The notes beneath the pieces are model-generated. The model saw nothing but the letters and a program-made list of their open reading frames with translations, was not told the DNA's origin and ran no database searches. Of a DNA stretch of 64,000 bases, positions 36,703 to 47,498 are shown piece after piece (within the stretch, counting starts at the first letter, position 1; each line of letters begins with the position of its first letter). The stretch comes from Acanthochlamys bracteata (Eukaryota > Streptophyta > Magnoliopsida > Pandanales > Velloziaceae), in NCBI GenBank assembly GCA_019914995.1, contig CM034137.1, forward strand, positions 3,348,001 through 3,412,000, written 5' to 3'. The translations under genes and the position numbers were made by a program.

Positions 36703-37157
36703 GTGTTAGTTATAAATTTGTAAATTTATATTATTATTATTATTAAATAGATTGTATTTTTTATATGATAAATTTATTGTATAATATATAAATATTTTGT
36801 TAATTGAATAGGTTGTATAATTATTAAATTTTATATATGAATTATAGTTGAATTTATCTAATAAATAATTAGCAAGATTTATTATTTTTAATTTTTTTAA
36901 TTTATAAAAAATTATATATCACTTTCAATTTTAATTTAGTTATCATTTTTAAAAGTAATTGAAACACAAAAATTTCACTCAACTTCTACCTCATTTTTTA
37001 AAATAATTGAAATATAAAATCTGCATTTTAATTTATCTACTTAAAAAATTAATTAAAATATAAAAATTAAATTTCATTTTCAACCAATTTTTTAAAAAAT
37101 TTTATTTTTTATTTTTATTTTATAAAATTTAATTACAGATATTTGAGAGACGAGCTT
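36703..37157 (-). mobile_element. Truncated, inverted fragment of the Harbinger family at 49970-57702
   Basis: The reverse complement of this block follows 49970-50410 in order. Shared words include TTTTGTGTTTCAATTACTTTT, AAATAATAAATCT.GCTAATTATTT, AAATTTAATAATT, CAATTAACAAAATA and TTATATATTATA. Its outer end, inverted (GCTCGTCTCTCAAATATCTGTAA), aligns with that element's left terminus (GGGCGTGTTTCAAATGTCCGTAA). Only about 430 bp of the left end are present, with none of the genes. Confidence 0.6.
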
Positions 37158-37363
37158 GGTGTGCCTGGTTTTACTTTGTAACATTATTAATTTGGGCGGG
37201 GCTGCCGAAACTTATGGAACTTGAATAATCACAAACTGAATCGGTAGGACCATTTTGTTATACAAATTATCAGATCAAGTAAAGCCCTGATTCAAACAGA
37301 AACATGATATTTTTCTGTCAAACGTTGACAGAAGCAAAATTTAAAAAGCCTTATACATACATG

Positions 37364-38679
37364 TTGGGACTTCAACTAATTTTGATGATAACAAATACTA
37401 AAGTAATCATGCTTTATGCATTTTCATATTAATGAGTTTCATCTAAATGTTTCGGCATTCAGCATCGAATCAGCTAGCTAACTTTGTGCTGATTAAGTGA
37501 AACCAAGAAGTCATCTAAAAAGTCAGTCAGCTAACTTGCTGCAAATTACCGGAGCCACTTCAAACAGAGAGCACTAGCAGCTAACTAATCAGCTGACATG
37601 CTGCTGATTAGCTCTCTATCAGAACAGAGCGCATATTAGCCGAGAACTAGCCAGCTGATGTGTTGCTGACTATCAAACAGAGGAACTTCAGGATAAGTCA
37701 GTGATACAGTACTACCTGGTTATTTCAATCACTACACATAATTGGCTAACCAGCCAGCTAAGAGGCTGCTAACCTTTAAACAGAGAACAAAAAGGAGCAA
37801 AACAAAGTTCACCGAGAAAGTTTGCAATTAACTCAAGCTGAAAATGAAGGAAATTCAAACTGGAAGATTTGTTTGTGATTGAGGAGATACAAGGTGAAGA
37901 TTGCTCAAAGAGATAATCAGCTAACTGAAGAGAACGAAAGAGAAAGAAAATTGAGTTCGGCTTGTTTAATAAATTTGTAGTGCCTAACCAATAAGTAATC
38001 AATCAACTAATAGCTTGCTGGTTAACATAGTTTGTTTATGTCATTCTTTATCCTCGGTTATTTTCTATTAAATTGTAACTTGTTGAGAGTGATCTTAAGT
38101 AAACCTTTGTAGAGCTAGAACCTCTATAAATGTCTTAAATACTTGTAAACCCTTTTGTTGAGTTCTAGGTGCACTCGGGGAGAAGAAGTGCTTGGGTAGA
38201 ACCCTTTTCGTTGCTATCTTTCAAAATTGTTACATTGTGCAGCCGTAAGAGACTAGGAAATCTTAAAAGGTTGGGGCTAAAATGAGCTTTGTAAAGGGAA
38301 CTTGCAATCGTGAGAGACCGGCGATGTCTATATATGAAAATGTGATGAAGTTCGCATTGTAGAGCTAACTTAGTTGAGATGAAGACGTTAAGGTGAAATT
38401 TGGGTCTCGGTGATTGTAATGTTTAAAGAAGAAAACAGTGAAATATCCGTTCTGGTTGGAGTTATCGTGGACGTGGGTTTGCAGCCGAACCACGTAAAAA
38501 ATCTTCATGTGCTCATATTCTTTCATTACTTAATTTTTCATTGTTTAGAACTAACGTCAAAGAGTTAACTATCTACAGACTTTCAGCAAGCACTCAGCCA
38601 GCTAACCATCTGCTGAGTAGCTTAAAATTTAAACAACTTCTGTAGTGCAGAAACCAGTAACCGACCAGTCAGGGGCCGA
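37364..38679 (+). mobile_element. LTR of a Ty1/copia-like element, 3' end cut off by the Ty3/gypsy element
   Basis: The segment starts TGTTGGGACTTCAACTAATTTTGATGATAACAAA, the typical opening of this class of plant LTR. The copy at 50848 starts TGTTAGAAATAC...ATTTTGATGATAACAAAG. It also keeps the GTGGACGTGGGTTTGCAGCCGAACCACG block near 38475. The terminal AACTCAATTCACCCC...AACA part is missing. The sequence ends where the gypsy LTR begins and does not resume on that element's other side. Confidence 0.55.
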
Positions 38680-39181
38680 TGATACACCACCACTAGTACC
38701 AGCTACCAGACATCTTCAAGGAAACGGAGGAAACAGCAGCATCACCACTAGGGGCTATTTCTGTTGACCAACCTAGCCAGAGTCAATGCCGGAGACATCC
38801 GGCATCACTATCATACCGGGCATGCCCCGACTGCAGGCCTAACATCAAGCAGGGCACTCAGGTGCAAGGATGCACCCGAGTGTACCCAGGCGCACGGTTG
38901 GCGCCAAAATGACACCAAGTCACCATTTGAGTGGTGACCCGGCTAATGGTTACTCGGGTGCATACCCGGGTAGTATACCAAGTTAGGCATTTGAGATCAA
39001 TTAGAACTCTGGGACTCTAGTTAGTTTTGATTAGTTTCTTTTAGTTTGGAAAGTGTATTTCAAGTAGAACTCTCCTTATTGTGATAGGATTCATTATAAA
39101 TAAGTGGAAGCTCCTTTGTAGAAGGGCATGAAAGATAAATAAAATTTTATTTACTTTCTTTTAGTAGAGTTAGCGGTAACA
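38680..39181 (+). repeat. 5' LTR of the Ty3/gypsy element
   Basis: The 502-bp repeat begins TGATACACCACCAC and ends GCGGTAACA. It shares long blocks with 45887-46668, including TTAGGCATTTGAG.TCAATTAGAAC, CATTATAAATA.GTGGAAGC and AATAAAATTTTATTTACTTTC. CATTATAAATAAGTGG near 39095 is the likely promoter TATA of the element. Confidence 0.88.
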
Positions 39182-39183
39182 TT

Positions 39184-39198
39184 TGGTATCCAGAGCCA
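39184..39198 (+). other. Primer-binding site (initiator tRNA-Met type)
   Basis: The sequence TGGTATCCAGAGCCA lies two bases after the LTR end. It matches the usual plant PBS TGGTATCAGAGCC with one extra C. Confidence 0.8.
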
Positions 39199-39207
39199 CC
39201 GGTCTCA

Positions 39208-40640
39208 TGGAGACCCCAGCTGCGATAGCTTTGCTAAATTCACCCACGTTTTCGACAACGATCGGGAACTTTCTACAAATACTGACCACCTATATTCCCC
39301 TACAATCTCCTTTTCAACTGAGCATGCAAGTTTTAGCAAACATGCTCGCACTCCTAACCATGGACATCTGCGATCACAAATCGTGAAGTACGCAAGATAC
39401 AACATGGACTCCACACTCTTGAGAATTCCGTCACCTACCTTACACTAAACCCTCTCCGTACCATCCCTAACCATCTTCCCACCACTACAGTCACGATGCC
39501 ATTGCCAAAACCCCATATGCCAACTTCTCCAAACTAGCCACCAATGCACTTCACGGAACCTTCCCACGGACAGTCCTCAAAACCAAGAACTAACACCACG
39601 CGGACCACCCTCTCTATTACTCTATCATTACACCATTCCCAACCAAACGAACTCTCCCATCTCGTTCTCCAGTGCTACGCATATGGCTTGATCAACTACC
39701 CCCCTCAATCGCCTGTTAACTCCCTATTGCTCATCCAACACTTCCACTCCACCATAACATATTCCCTTTTACCTAAACGAACCCCATGATTACATCCCTA
39801 AAGATAAACACAAGCTTCTGGCGTTTGATGATACCTCCCCTACGAATGGATCTACTCGGCGAATCGATATTTTCGTAACTACCACACCCCAAATTGGGAA
39901 AGGGTATTCATTGCTTCTATGTACTTACTTGGTGGCATAAATCAGTGGTACCAAAATTATGAAAAGGACAATCAAACCACTCATGGGAAGAGTTCACCGA
40001 CGCCTTGCATTTCAGATTTGGATCATCAGCCTATGGAAACCCAAGTTTCACCCTCAAACAGCTTAGACAAACTGGATCGGTTCATGACAATCAAAAGGCT
40101 TTCGAAGACTTACATACATACATCCCATATACAAATGAAGAGGACCTTATAGGCCACTTCTGCGGGTGGCTTCCCAAGCGTATTTCCTTGGAGGTTCTAT
40201 TACGTGCGCCCTTAACCTTACAGCAGGCTTATAGGCTTGCATGTATAATGAGCTTAAGCAATCCTATGATACACCTTATCAATGCGCTTCTCGTTTCTCG
40301 TATGGCTATGCTGTTTATTCCACTACAGCGGCTTCTCCTACGCTAGCTACCTCTTTTGCTCTTCTATTCCAGCAATGCCAGCCCTTCACAGTCAACAAAC
40401 ATAGCCGACCATGGTTGTTGCTCTCTACTGCAGAGTTCAGTTCCCGTAAAATCAAAGGCCTCTCTTTTACTGTGATGAAAATTAGAGTAGGGGTCACTAC
40501 TGCGCCAACAGGTTTTATGCAATTTCGGGGGAGAATTCCACGCTACTGGACGACGATATTCCATAGGACAGTGATGATATTTCTGCAGAGGGTGCTAAGG
40601 TATCGCTGAGTGCAATGCGCGGGATGGTTGGTCCTCAAAC
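39208..40640 (+). pseudogene. Gag remains of the Ty3/gypsy element
   Basis: Open pieces at 39183-39386, 39544-39789, 39919-40152 and 40005-40346 shift frame repeatedly. The part near 40000-40250 reads like a retrotransposon gag core (DLHTYIPYTNEEDLIGHFCG, then GWLPKRISLEV with frame continuity to LTLQQAYRLA). It was placed mainly by position between PBS and polymerase. Zinc-knuckle residues were not secured. Confidence 0.55.
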
Positions 40641-41229
40641 CATCCTCGTTCTGGGCACAATTAAAAAATAAGAGGTATTTTTTTCTAATTGATTTCGGTT
40701 CCACTTATAAGTTAATTTATTGCAACTCATTTGGTCAAACAGTTGAAACTTGCCCCAGCGGCTGTCCGCTCCCTGTAGGCGGAGCTTGCGGATGGGTGGC
40801 CATACTCCATTCAGTAAATTTATAATGCAATTCCCTCGATGATCCAACGTGCTTCTATTGTAATCGATGGTTACCAATTTCCAATAAGGGGGATGGACCT
40901 GTCTTAGGCATCCAATGACTTCGGACCCTAGGTGATGTCATTTGCAATTGGATCGATCCGGCATGCGCTTCACCTTACAAGACCGGTAATTCGTCCTTCA
41001 ATGGCATTCTGGAGGGCTGTGTTTCGCAGCTAACAAGCTTTAGTGTTAGTAGCTCTTTATGCTCCCTGCGTCTATGTCCTGTCTCCGTGCCTGATGATAA
41101 CTAGTCAGCCTCACCACTTCTTCCCGACTTGCTGCTACTTCTGGATCCTCGCTGTCTGTCTTCAAGCCTGTCCTCGGTCTCCCCCTCAAGCAATCACATA
41201 ATCATGTTATTCTACTTCTTTCTAGAGCT

Positions 41230-42500
41230 CCTCTAGCAAATTCCAATCCCTACAGGTACACTCACATCTAAATGGCCAAAACCGACGGACTATTAAGGAG
41301 ATGCTTTCGGAAGGCATTATTCATCCAAATTGTTCGGCTTTCTCCTTCTAAGTGTTGCTAGTTCGAAAGAAGTACGGTCATGGCAATTTTGTGGACTACT
41401 GTTACTTATGAGATCACTATTAAGGATAAACTTCTCATTTCGGTCATTGGCAAACTTCTTAATAAGCTCCATGGAGCGTGCTTCTTCTCTAAGTTGGATT
41501 TGAAATTCGGTTATCGCCAAATTCGTGTTAAGGATGAGGACATCCATAAGACCGCATTTCGCACCCATGATGGCCACTAAGAATTCTTGGTGATACCCTT
41601 CATGTTAAATAAATGCACCGGCTACCTTGCAGTTCTCGATGAATGATTTGTTTATGCGATGCTTATAGAGGTTCGTTTTTATTTTCTTTGATGATATTTT
41701 GATTTATGGCAAGTCCTGGAATGATCACTTGGTCCATCTTGAGAAGGTATTCACCATCCTACACACCGCATGTTTGTTTGCCAACCAAGCTAAATGCCAA
41801 TTTGGTTGCTCCCAATTAGAATATTTGGGTCTCATTGTCTCCCTTTCAGGTATTGCTGCCAATCCGAAGAAGATTGAGGCGATGTTACGATTGTTGACTC
41901 TTACTTTTGTTACCTCCCTTCGTGGCTTCTTCGGTTTAACCGGTTATTACCACCACTTCGTCGAAAACTATGGCTCCATTGCGGCACCCTTAACAGCTCT
42001 ATTTAACTGGATGGCTTTTCCTGAAACCGGGAGCCTGCAGATGCATTTGAAGATAACTATATCAACTACCCCTGTACTGGCAGCTCTAAGTTTCTTGCTG
42101 CCCGTCACTGTCAAGACCGACGCATCTAGTAAGGGGATAGGTGATATTCTTTCTCAATCGAACAAACTATTGCTTATTTCAGCAAAAGTCTGGCCCCTCC
42201 TGCGGCTGCCAAGTCTATCTATGAAAAAGAACTGATAGCTCTCGTCTTTGTCGTTCAAACATGGTGCTTGTATTTGATTAGCAATCGTTTTACAATGAAG
42301 ACGGACCACTTGAGTCTAAAATATTTTCTAAAACAACAAATTTCTAGTCCTGGTCAACTTTAATGGTTAGTAAAATTGATGGGTTATGACTATCAAATTG
42401 AGTGTAGAACGGGGAGATACAATGTTGTGGCCAATGCTCTCTCCCGTTGTCTGAGTACCTCCTTAGCTATCTTGTCCACCATCCGCCTTTCCTTTTGAGA
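41230..42500 (+). pseudogene. Reverse transcriptase / RNase H remains of the Ty3/gypsy element
   Basis: Typical gypsy RT strings are visible: [40 protein letters not shown], a FFDDI catalytic box near 41690, and LEYLGLIVS. The connecting region FFGLTGYYHHFVENYGSIAAPL follows, and then RNase H TDASSKGIGDIL. Frames change at least three times and stops interrupt (for example after DGH near 41580). No functional enzyme can be made. Confidence 0.85.
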
Positions 42501-42798
42501 TGATTTGCGCCGGGCTCAACTACAAGATGTAAGCCATGCCAAACTTTTGCTTTCGGCTAGAACTGAGTCCCAACTTGGCCTCTCTGAACACAATGGTTTG
42601 ATATTACAGAAAAACAAAATTTGAGTACCCGATGTTACATCTCTTCGCAATTAGATGTTGTTTCAATTCGGCTTAAGGTGGACACGGTGGCCACTTTAGG
42701 ACATTCCAATATTCATCCTCTCAATTCTACTGGCTAGGTATGTCGGCTGACACCTGATATTACATTGCTATGTGTGACACTTCTGCGAGGGTCAAAAC

Positions 42799-43599
42799 TA
42801 GAGATGACGATTTGACTTCGTGAGTCAATTTTAGGTCGATCTATTTAATAATCAAAACAAATTTGTACAATCTTAATACAACTCATAATTTATGTGTCAA
42901 AATTATAAACTTTAGCCCAACTTATTTATAATCGGATCAATTTCGGATCGACCTATTTTATAATTAATGTTATTAAGTTTTAATTCTACGATATTTTTGG
43001 TGAAGAAATATGGTGAATGTCCGTAAAAATGAGTATTTCTTAGTATTTTCATAAATTCTTAGAATATTCTAAGAATTTTTTAATTTTTAATTTTTGAAAA
43101 TATATGGTGATAATTAAAATTTGATGATTATAAATATATAATAATAATTTTGATAAACATAGCTATATGACAAAATTTTTTATAAAATTTCTATACAAAA
43201 TTTAAATTCGTAATTAAAAAATACCTACATATCAATAATTTAGATAATATTATAATTCTTATCTTACACAATTTTACTAAAGTATAAAAGTAAATGATTA
43301 ATTATAAATACGATATCATTTAATAATTTATAAATTATTATTACGATTTTTATTTATTGTTAAAGTTTATTATACGATTATAAAAAACAAAGAAAGAGTT
43401 GTTATTTATGAGGTGGCAATCGAATTGGTGGGTCAATTTTGGATCGATCCGGATTAATCCATCTAATAAATATGTCAAACTTGTTCAACTTTAATCCAAC
43501 CCGTATATTTATAAGGGTCATATTTTTTAATTCAAATTTTAATTAAATGGATCGATTTTAGATTGAATTCTCGAGTCGGATCATATATTGACACTCTTA
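42799..43599. mobile_element. DNA transposon remnant inserted in the integrase region
   Basis: About 800 bp of AT-rich DNA separates the integrase strings CARVKT and SLRPVGLLQP. The left end reads TAGAGATGACGATTTGAC and the right end, inverted, reads TAAGAGTGTCAATATATG, so the ends are loosely inverted. Outside, TCAAAACT and GCAAAACG share CAAAAC, perhaps the remains of an 8-9-bp duplication (hAT or Mutator-like). An internal TAATCCATC..TTGGATTAAAG-type inverted structure and GGTCGATC words recur. Confidence 0.5.
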
Positions 43600-43773
43600 G
43601 CAAAACGTCTCTACGTCCCGTCGGCCTGTTGCAACCCTTGCTGATATCTAAACTAATTTGGAAGGATATTTCTATAGATTCTATTGGGGGACTTCCCTTA
43701 TCAAAGGTTAAGGATGTTATCTTCGTGATTGTGGACAAATTGTCCAATTACATTCACTTTATTCTCTTGAAAT

Positions 43774-43829
43774 AGGGGTGGCAATTCTAATTCATGGGTC
43801 GGTTTTGTCTTATGGTAGCCACAACGTTT
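43774..43829. mobile_element. Small insertion remnant in the integrase region
   Basis: About 56 bp starting TAGGGGTGGCAATTCTAATT interrupts the integrase between LLK and HPYSA. TAGGGGTGGCAATT is a frequent terminus of plant MITEs. Most of the element appears lost by internal deletion. Confidence 0.4.
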
Positions 43830-44023
43830 GCACCCCTACTCGGCCATCTCGGTAGCCACGAATTTGCCAAAGAAGTGGTTCGGCTTACGACTGCCTTTCT
43901 TTTATTATTTTCGATCGAGATCCGATCGTTTTAAGCTCTTTTTGGCAGGAATTTCATCATCTCCGGCTCACATCATTGCACTTGAGGGCATATCAATCAC
44001 AATTGGATAGCTAATTGAAGTTG

Positions 44024-45310
44024 TGCTTATTCTTTGTTTTTTGTTTATTTTCATCAATTTCGTGCAGTATGAATGTTTTTAATAAAAAATTGACTTCTCC
44101 GTGGAGTTTTCATGAACGACCAGCTGGGTTTGAAAATCAAGACATTCAATTTGGCCCATAAATTATTTCAGAATTTTCTTGGCAACCATTTAATAATATT
44201 CATAGAACAAATTGAGATACAGTACAGACCCGAATTATTTGCACAGTTCCTGAATGAGAGCACTTGAAGAACTTCCCGATTTTTAAATGATATGTGTGAT
44301 ATATGGTTGGAAAGATAAAACATTGATCTTAATTTTTCATATTTTTATATATTTTTCGGTGGCCAAATAAACCCCAAGGTGGTGCAGACAAACGGATAAG
44401 TAGAGAGTTCGGATTGGATGGGACTGTACCACCTAATTTTGAAAAGAAAAACCCTATAAGTGGGAGACTCAATTTCGATTTCCAGAGGAGGAGGGCAAAG
44501 CAAAGATGGCTCATCTAGGCTTTATTATTTGGTTCCTTGCTACTAGAATGGAGAGAAGCACGGACAGAAGCACAAAGCAAAGAAAATAGATGACAGTTCT
44601 CTCGACACCACTCTTTGTTCAGGATTTTTTTGTTCTATCTCTCATATTTTTCTCTATTTTGTTAGATCTAAAAATTATAAACTAAATTTCTCTTTGTTGG
44701 GGCTATGATGTATCATAACTATGATGATTTAATTATTAGTATTCAGAGTTTTATAATTGTTTATTGAGCATTCATTACCGTGCTTAATGTTTTAAGTATT
44801 CGGCCAATATTCAATCGATTTGAGATTCATATTTAAATAGAGATGTGATGTATAGATTAGTCTTTGTGATAAATGATGTGGAATGTATGAGAGATAGAGA
44901 TGTACTCTTATGGTTGGTACAGTTAATCTAAGATACCACAGATCTTAATGAGTTGTCTTGTATGTTAATTCAAATTGAGATATACTAGGTGATTGCGTGA
45001 AAGCATTTTTTATATACTTTGAGAAAGTATATCAAAGAAAATTACAATCTTCAATAGTATGATTACGGAATTGAATCGAATTAGTTACGGTAAAATCAAA
45101 TGCCATAACATTTAAGTCATTGAAATCTTATAAATATTAGTTTTATCTTGTTTTGTTTTCTTTAATTTTAGCATTCACTCTTTTTAGATTGATCGTTCAA
45201 ATAATTTAAGATTAGTTATTTTTGATAAATAAGTTAATCAATCCTCGTGATAACGATACTTTTTTTATCATTGTATTACTTGTACGACTCCTACACTTGC
45301 GATAGCAACA
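44024..45310. mobile_element. Probable solo LTR (Athila/Tat-like) in the integrase region
   Basis: Gypsy integrase sequence stops near 44023 and resumes near 45318, leaving about 1.29 kb of foreign DNA. Its 3' end, CTTGTACGACTCCTACACTTGCGATAGCAACA with the preceding ATCCTCGTGATAACGATACT, resembles the ends of Athila/Tat-type plant LTRs. It starts with TG and ends with CA. The exact 5' end and target duplication could not be fixed, and no coding sequence is inside. Confidence 0.42.
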
Positions 45311-45886
45311 TTGTTTCATTGGAGAGTGCCCTCGATTCTTAGATGCGTTGGTTGTATTGAGCAGAATTTTCTTTTAATATTAACATTCACTTCGCTATCA
45401 AGATATCCCTCTTTGAGGTCGTGTACGGCAAACTGCCACCACCCTTGGTTATCTTTGTGTCCGGCCCTATACGGTCAGACAATGTGGGCATTTAGCTTCA
45501 TCAATGTGATTTTATTATATGGGACTTACTTTTCCACCTTCACCAAGCTCAAAATCGGATGAAGCAACTTGTGAACCGTCATCACCGAGAGGTATACTTC
45601 AATTCGGGTCATCGTGTCTTCTTGAAGCTCCAATCATATAGTCAAGGCTCACTCATCACCCGCAAGCATACCAAACTACGTCAACGATACTATGCCCCTT
45701 TGTGATCACAATAGCTGTTGGCACGATGGCCTCCGTCTCAATCTTCTAACGAACACACGCATCCACACTATCGTGCACGTGTCTCAACTCAAGGATGCAC
45801 ATTTTGTTCCTACGATCTCCACATATTATACGAATACGCTCTTTACTAGGCCTCAAGGATGAGAAGTTTTTTGAAGCAAAGAGGAA

Positions 45887-46668
45887 TGATACACCACCAC
45901 TTGGACCAGCTACTGGGCACATCTTCAAGGAAACAGAGAAAACAACAGTATCACCATTAGGGGCTGCTTCTGTTAACCAACCACGCTGTAGGTGTCCGGC
46001 ATCACTACCCTGCCAAGCATGTCCCGGTTGTGGGCGTTAATTGGCCTAACAGTAAATAACGCACATGGGTGCAAGGATGTACCCCAGTGCACCCAAGCGC
46101 AGAGTTGGCGCTAAAATACCATTTGAATGGTTAGCCGGACGCAAATGGTTACACGGGTATATACCTGGATAATATGCCAAGTTAGGCATTTGAGTTCAAT
46201 TAGAACCCTAGGACTCTAGTTAGTTTTGAATTAGTTTCTTTTAGTTTGGAAATTGTATCTTTTAGTTTAGAAAGTTTATTTCAAGTAGGACATTTCTTAT
46301 TGTGATAGAATTTCATTATAAATAGGTGGAAGCCCCTTTGTAGAAGGGCACCGAAGATCAATAAAATTTTATTTACTTTCATTTAGGGTTTGTTTCAAAT
46401 ACATTGAATCCCACTTTCTTCCTCCAGATTTTGATTTCGGTCACTTCATGTATTTTAATTGTTACTCCGAATTTCACTTTTACTTTCACATTGAACTCCA
46501 CTTTATCAAAATTTAACTTCAAATTTTACTTTACTTTTTTCAAATATCACTTCGAACACTACTTTCACCTAACTACACTTTTTATTGAACTCCACTTTCA
46601 CAAAATTCGATTTTACAAACTCAATTGCTTGCATTTGAAGCACGTCCTTAGTGGAGTTAGCATTAACA
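45887..46668 (+). repeat. 3' LTR of the Ty3/gypsy element, interrupted by a MITE
   Basis: It begins TGATACACCACCAC after the purine tract GCAAAGAGGAA, and ends GAGTTAGCATTAACA. Without the MITE (46386-46647) and one TTA copy, the LTR is about 517 bp, close to the 502 bp of its partner. It also contains a small tandem duplication of TTAGTTTGGAAA/TTAGTTTAGAAA near 46235-46275 that is absent from the 5' LTR. Confidence 0.86.
46386..46647. mobile_element. Harbinger-type MITE inserted in the 3' LTR, empty site in the 5' LTR
   Basis: The 262-bp element starts GGGTTTGTTTCAAATAC and ends, inverted, GGACGTGCTTCAAATGC. It is flanked by TTA on both sides (46383-46385 and 46648-46650). The 5' LTR reads straight through at this place (CTTTTAGTAGAGTTAGC near 39158-39174), which is the empty site. 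The ends are close to those of the Harbinger element at 49970 (GGGCGTGTTTCAAATG). Confidence 0.85.
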
Positions 46669-47467
46669 TCCTATGCCATAACTTTTGAATTTGTAGTATC
46701 TATTTCAATTATGTGATTGTATATGTGCTTTATTATCCCAAACCCAAAATTTTGGATTTAAACGACATGAGCATTTTCTTCATCAGGTTATGAAAGCTTA
46801 TCATCCTGAGGGACAAACACATGCAAATTCTTGTGCAACTATCGTAGTCACAACCTGATCTTGAGAATTGCACTAGTCACAATATACATCCATAATTTTT
46901 AAAGCTCTATTCGAGAATAGTTACGACAGATCGGGGAAGTTCAAGAGGGCCTTAGGGCTATAATGTTGTTTAAGATAAAACTTTGATTTGATGAGAAAAA
47001 CAATAAGTGGAAGGGCCTTAAGAGACCCTTGACGGAACTGTAGAGACTAATAACAGAAGTGGAGCAGTGCATCAAGTAGTGTCAGAGACGAAGGATTGGT
47101 GGGCTGGGGCCCTCATCCTCAACCAAAACACAGACTAAATGTACTAATACTTACACAACCTTCTTGTGTGTATGCATGCTGTCTTGGAGGCTATTGAGGC
47201 CTTCGTTGGAATTACAGATTTCAGTCAACAATGTGCTTATAAACTAGAGTCGGCAATACATGATTCGACCTGTGAACTAAATCTGAAACTAATCCATATG
47301 CATTGGGTTCAGATTTGAACTTATTCATATTCGAATAGTTTCGGATCAACTTGAAATTGATTTGATAATTAAATGTATTTAGAACGGGTTGATACAAAAT
47401 TGATCTGTTTAATACGTATAGTTATTTGTTGATATATATTACTTAATAACTAAAATATATATCAATC

Positions 47468-47498
<31 letters not shown>

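Larger units (their letters stand above)
42500..45560 (+). pseudogene. Integrase remains, split by three insertions
   Basis: Integrase homology appears in four blocks. 42500-42798 is the zinc-binding part. 43600-43773 reads RPVGLLQPLLISKLIWKDIS and IGGLPLSKVKDVIFVIVDKL, with the first catalytic Asp region. 43830-44023 reads HPYSAISVA and continues the core. 45318-45560 reads LRCVGCIEQ and CTANCHHPWLSLC. The gaps are filled by unrelated DNA. Downstream to about 45870, C-terminal fragments such as SLITRKHTKLRQRYY can still be read. Confidence 0.75.
38680..46668 (+). mobile_element. Decayed Ty3/gypsy LTR retrotransposon with nested insertions
   Basis: Two related LTRs (38680-39181 and 45887-46668) flank a tRNA-Met primer-binding site, gag-like remains, reverse transcriptase, RNase H and integrase remains in gypsy order, and a purine-rich tract before the 3' LTR. 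Many stops and frameshifts break every frame, so it is inactive. Insertions found inside it are at 42799-43599, 43774-43829, 44024-45310 and 46386-46647. The five bases outside the two LTRs differ (GCCGA and TCCTA), so no target duplication is visible. Confidence 0.88.

Noticed and set aside
47469..47498. Alternating (TG)(TA) tract as a functional site
   Set aside because: It is an ordinary dinucleotide microsatellite with no gene or element end nearby.
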